Origin: Chloroflexota bacterium
Lineage (GTDB): Bacteria; Chloroflexota; Limnocylindria; Limnocylindrales; CSP1-4
Direction of reading: 5' to 3'
Assembly: GCA_017860675.1 (NCBI GenBank)
Contig: JAGDMV010000074.1
Coordinates: 1 to 15,127 of the forward strand
DNA: 15,127 nt
A program made the position numbers and the translations under genes. Positions 14,381-15,127 of the stretch are shown one piece after another; position 1 is the stretch's first letter, and the number at the start of each line of letters is the position of its first letter. Below the pieces are notes generated by a model, which was not told the DNA's origin, did no database searches, and saw nothing but the letters and a program-made list of their open reading frames with translations.

Positions 14381-15127
14381 TCACAGCCGCAGGTCGTTCG
14401 GGAAGCGCTGCGCCGGCAGCGCTCCCGCGGGATAGACGTGCACCTCCGTGCGCTGGCCGCCGCCGCCGGCGAGGTTGTCGCCGCGGGCGTAGGCCCGGTT
14501 GTAGAGCACGTACGTGTCGGGGCCGCTCCCGCCCGAGTGGGCCGGGGCGGTGAAGATGGCGTCGAAGCTCTCGCCGGCGCCGAAGGAGATCGTGTTGGTC
14601 TCGTAGCCGGTGTCGAAGCCAGTTCGCCCGCGCAGCAGGGTCGCGTCGCGGCCGACGACGTGCAGCTTGATGCCGGCCAGGGTCATCGCCGCCTCGAGGA
14701 AGCCGAGGTTGGCGAAGCGCAGCAGGACGCGCTCGCCGGCGTTGCAGGTCACCAGCGCCGACAGGGGCTGGTTGGCCAGGTCGGGCCGGCCAGCCGGCGC
14801 CAGCAGGTCCCAGCTGCCATCGCGCTGGACGACGAAGGTGTCGTCCTGGGCGATCGAGCCGTGCGGCTGGAGCGTATCCGGGTAGACCCGGCCGTTGAGC
14901 AGGCTGAAGTCGGCCCGGTAGTCGCTCCATTCCGGCAGCTGGATGTGGGCGTCGGCCCAGTGCGAGTCGGCCCACACCTCGGACAGGAACATGGCGAACT
15001 CGCGGTCGAAGCCCGTCGAGCCGTCGCCGTCGTTGTATGCGTACTTGCCGCTCGGGTAGAGGCTGGTGTTGCCGTCCTGGGCCGGGCGGACGAACACCAG
15101 GCCGGTCATCCCCATGTGCACGTGCTC
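14381..15127 (-). CDS. Multicopper-oxidase-domain protein, C-terminal part (truncated by window edge)
   Basis: The frame is open to the right edge, so the N-terminus is missing and 248 residues remain. Reading starts with EHVHMGMTGLVFVRPAQDGN, the usual end of a cupredoxin domain 1 in multicopper oxidases, where the HxHMGM stretch supplies copper ligands. The second cupredoxin domain follows: FLSEVWADSHWADAHIQLPE, FSLLNGRVYPDTLQPHGSI, RVLLRFANLGFLEAAMTLAG and TYVLYNRAYARGDNLAGGGG. The place of the HSMHLHG-type ligands reads AAMTLAGIKLH, and there is no third domain with HCHxxxH. The protein may thus be a two-domain member or an electron-transfer cupredoxin rather than a full laccase. The GTG at 15121 and the ATGs just after it lie within the motif and are not the real start. 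First visible gene of the operon. Confidence 0.8.
   Translation of the reverse strand, partial: EHVHMGMTGLVFVRPAQDGNTSLYPSGKYAYNDGDGSTGFDREFAMFLSEVWADSHWADAHIQLPEWSDYRADFSLLNGRVYPDTLQPHGSIAQDDTFVVQRDGSWDLLAPAGRPDLANQPLSALVTCNAGERVLLRFANLGFLEAAMTLAGIKLHVVGRDATLLRGRTGFDTGYETNTISFGAGESFDAIFTAPAHSGGSGPDTYVLYNRAYARGDNLAGGGGQRTEVHVYPAGALPAQRFPNDLRL

Noticed and set aside
14373..14975. Upstream extension of the second cupredoxin gene in the same frame to 14975
   Set aside because: The extension is Arg/Pro/Ala-rich, overlaps the real upstream cupredoxin gene in another frame and would bury the signal peptide. The start at 14372 has a ribosome site and a normal signal sequence.

Overview
The window is GC-rich throughout (roughly 70% by eye), with G/C-dominated third codon positions and densely packed genes. 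The mix is an F420-type luciferase-like oxidoreductase, a SpoIID-like secreted protein in a genome segment with no other sporulation gene, two ACT-domain proteins with an archaeal-looking partner domain, and a set of secreted cupredoxin/multicopper-oxidase-type proteins. This fits an uncultured high-GC Chloroflexota (Limnocylindria-like) or, less likely, an Actinomycetota. The taxonomic call is inference; no rRNA or other marker gene is present.

Left part (1-5572). The window opens inside a SIS-domain sugar isomerase/deglycase-type gene (+). A LLM-class flavin/F420 oxidoreductase (-) converges on it. This oxidoreductase is divergent from a MarR regulator (+), and the MarR gene is followed by a DHA2-family 14-TM drug efflux pump (+). 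The 78-bp divergent region holds a near-consensus promoter whose predicted start falls on the MarR ATG (leaderless), bracketed by a perfect 8-bp inverted repeat. The unit looks like a drug or xenobiotic response module. Directly behind the pump is a secreted SpoIID-domain protein with FG-GAP/VCBS-like repeats. A second promoter-like element lies in the last codons of the pump gene.

Middle part (5606-7801). A LOG-family (TIGR00730-like) nucleotide phosphoribohydrolase (-) is overlapped at its 5' end by an ArsC/Spx-like gene that lacks the active-site cysteine. The overlap may be real or may be a frameshift. Divergent from it are two ACT-domain proteins (+) separated by 1 nt. The second carries a DUF5612-like C-terminal domain.

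Right part (7847-15127). A five-gene minus-strand operon with gaps of 8, 19 and 2 nt and one 14-nt overlap runs in from beyond the right edge. It encodes the C-terminal part of a multicopper-oxidase-type protein with an EHVHMGM copper-ligand-like motif; a second secreted cupredoxin-fold protein whose His clusters survive only in its C-terminal half; a third, 885-aa protein whose cupredoxin domains have lost the copper motifs and which carries three Ig-like repeats and a LamG-like domain; a membrane-anchored His-containing protein of unknown function; and a secreted subtilisin (S8) with two Pro-Thr linkers. Together they look like an envelope or extracellular copper-protein assembly with its own protease. 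This is the most interesting part of the window.

No tRNA, rRNA, CRISPR array, insertion sequence or gene-free stretch over 300 bases was seen. The convergent junctions (508-541, 5573-5605, 7802-7846) show no convincing terminator hairpin.
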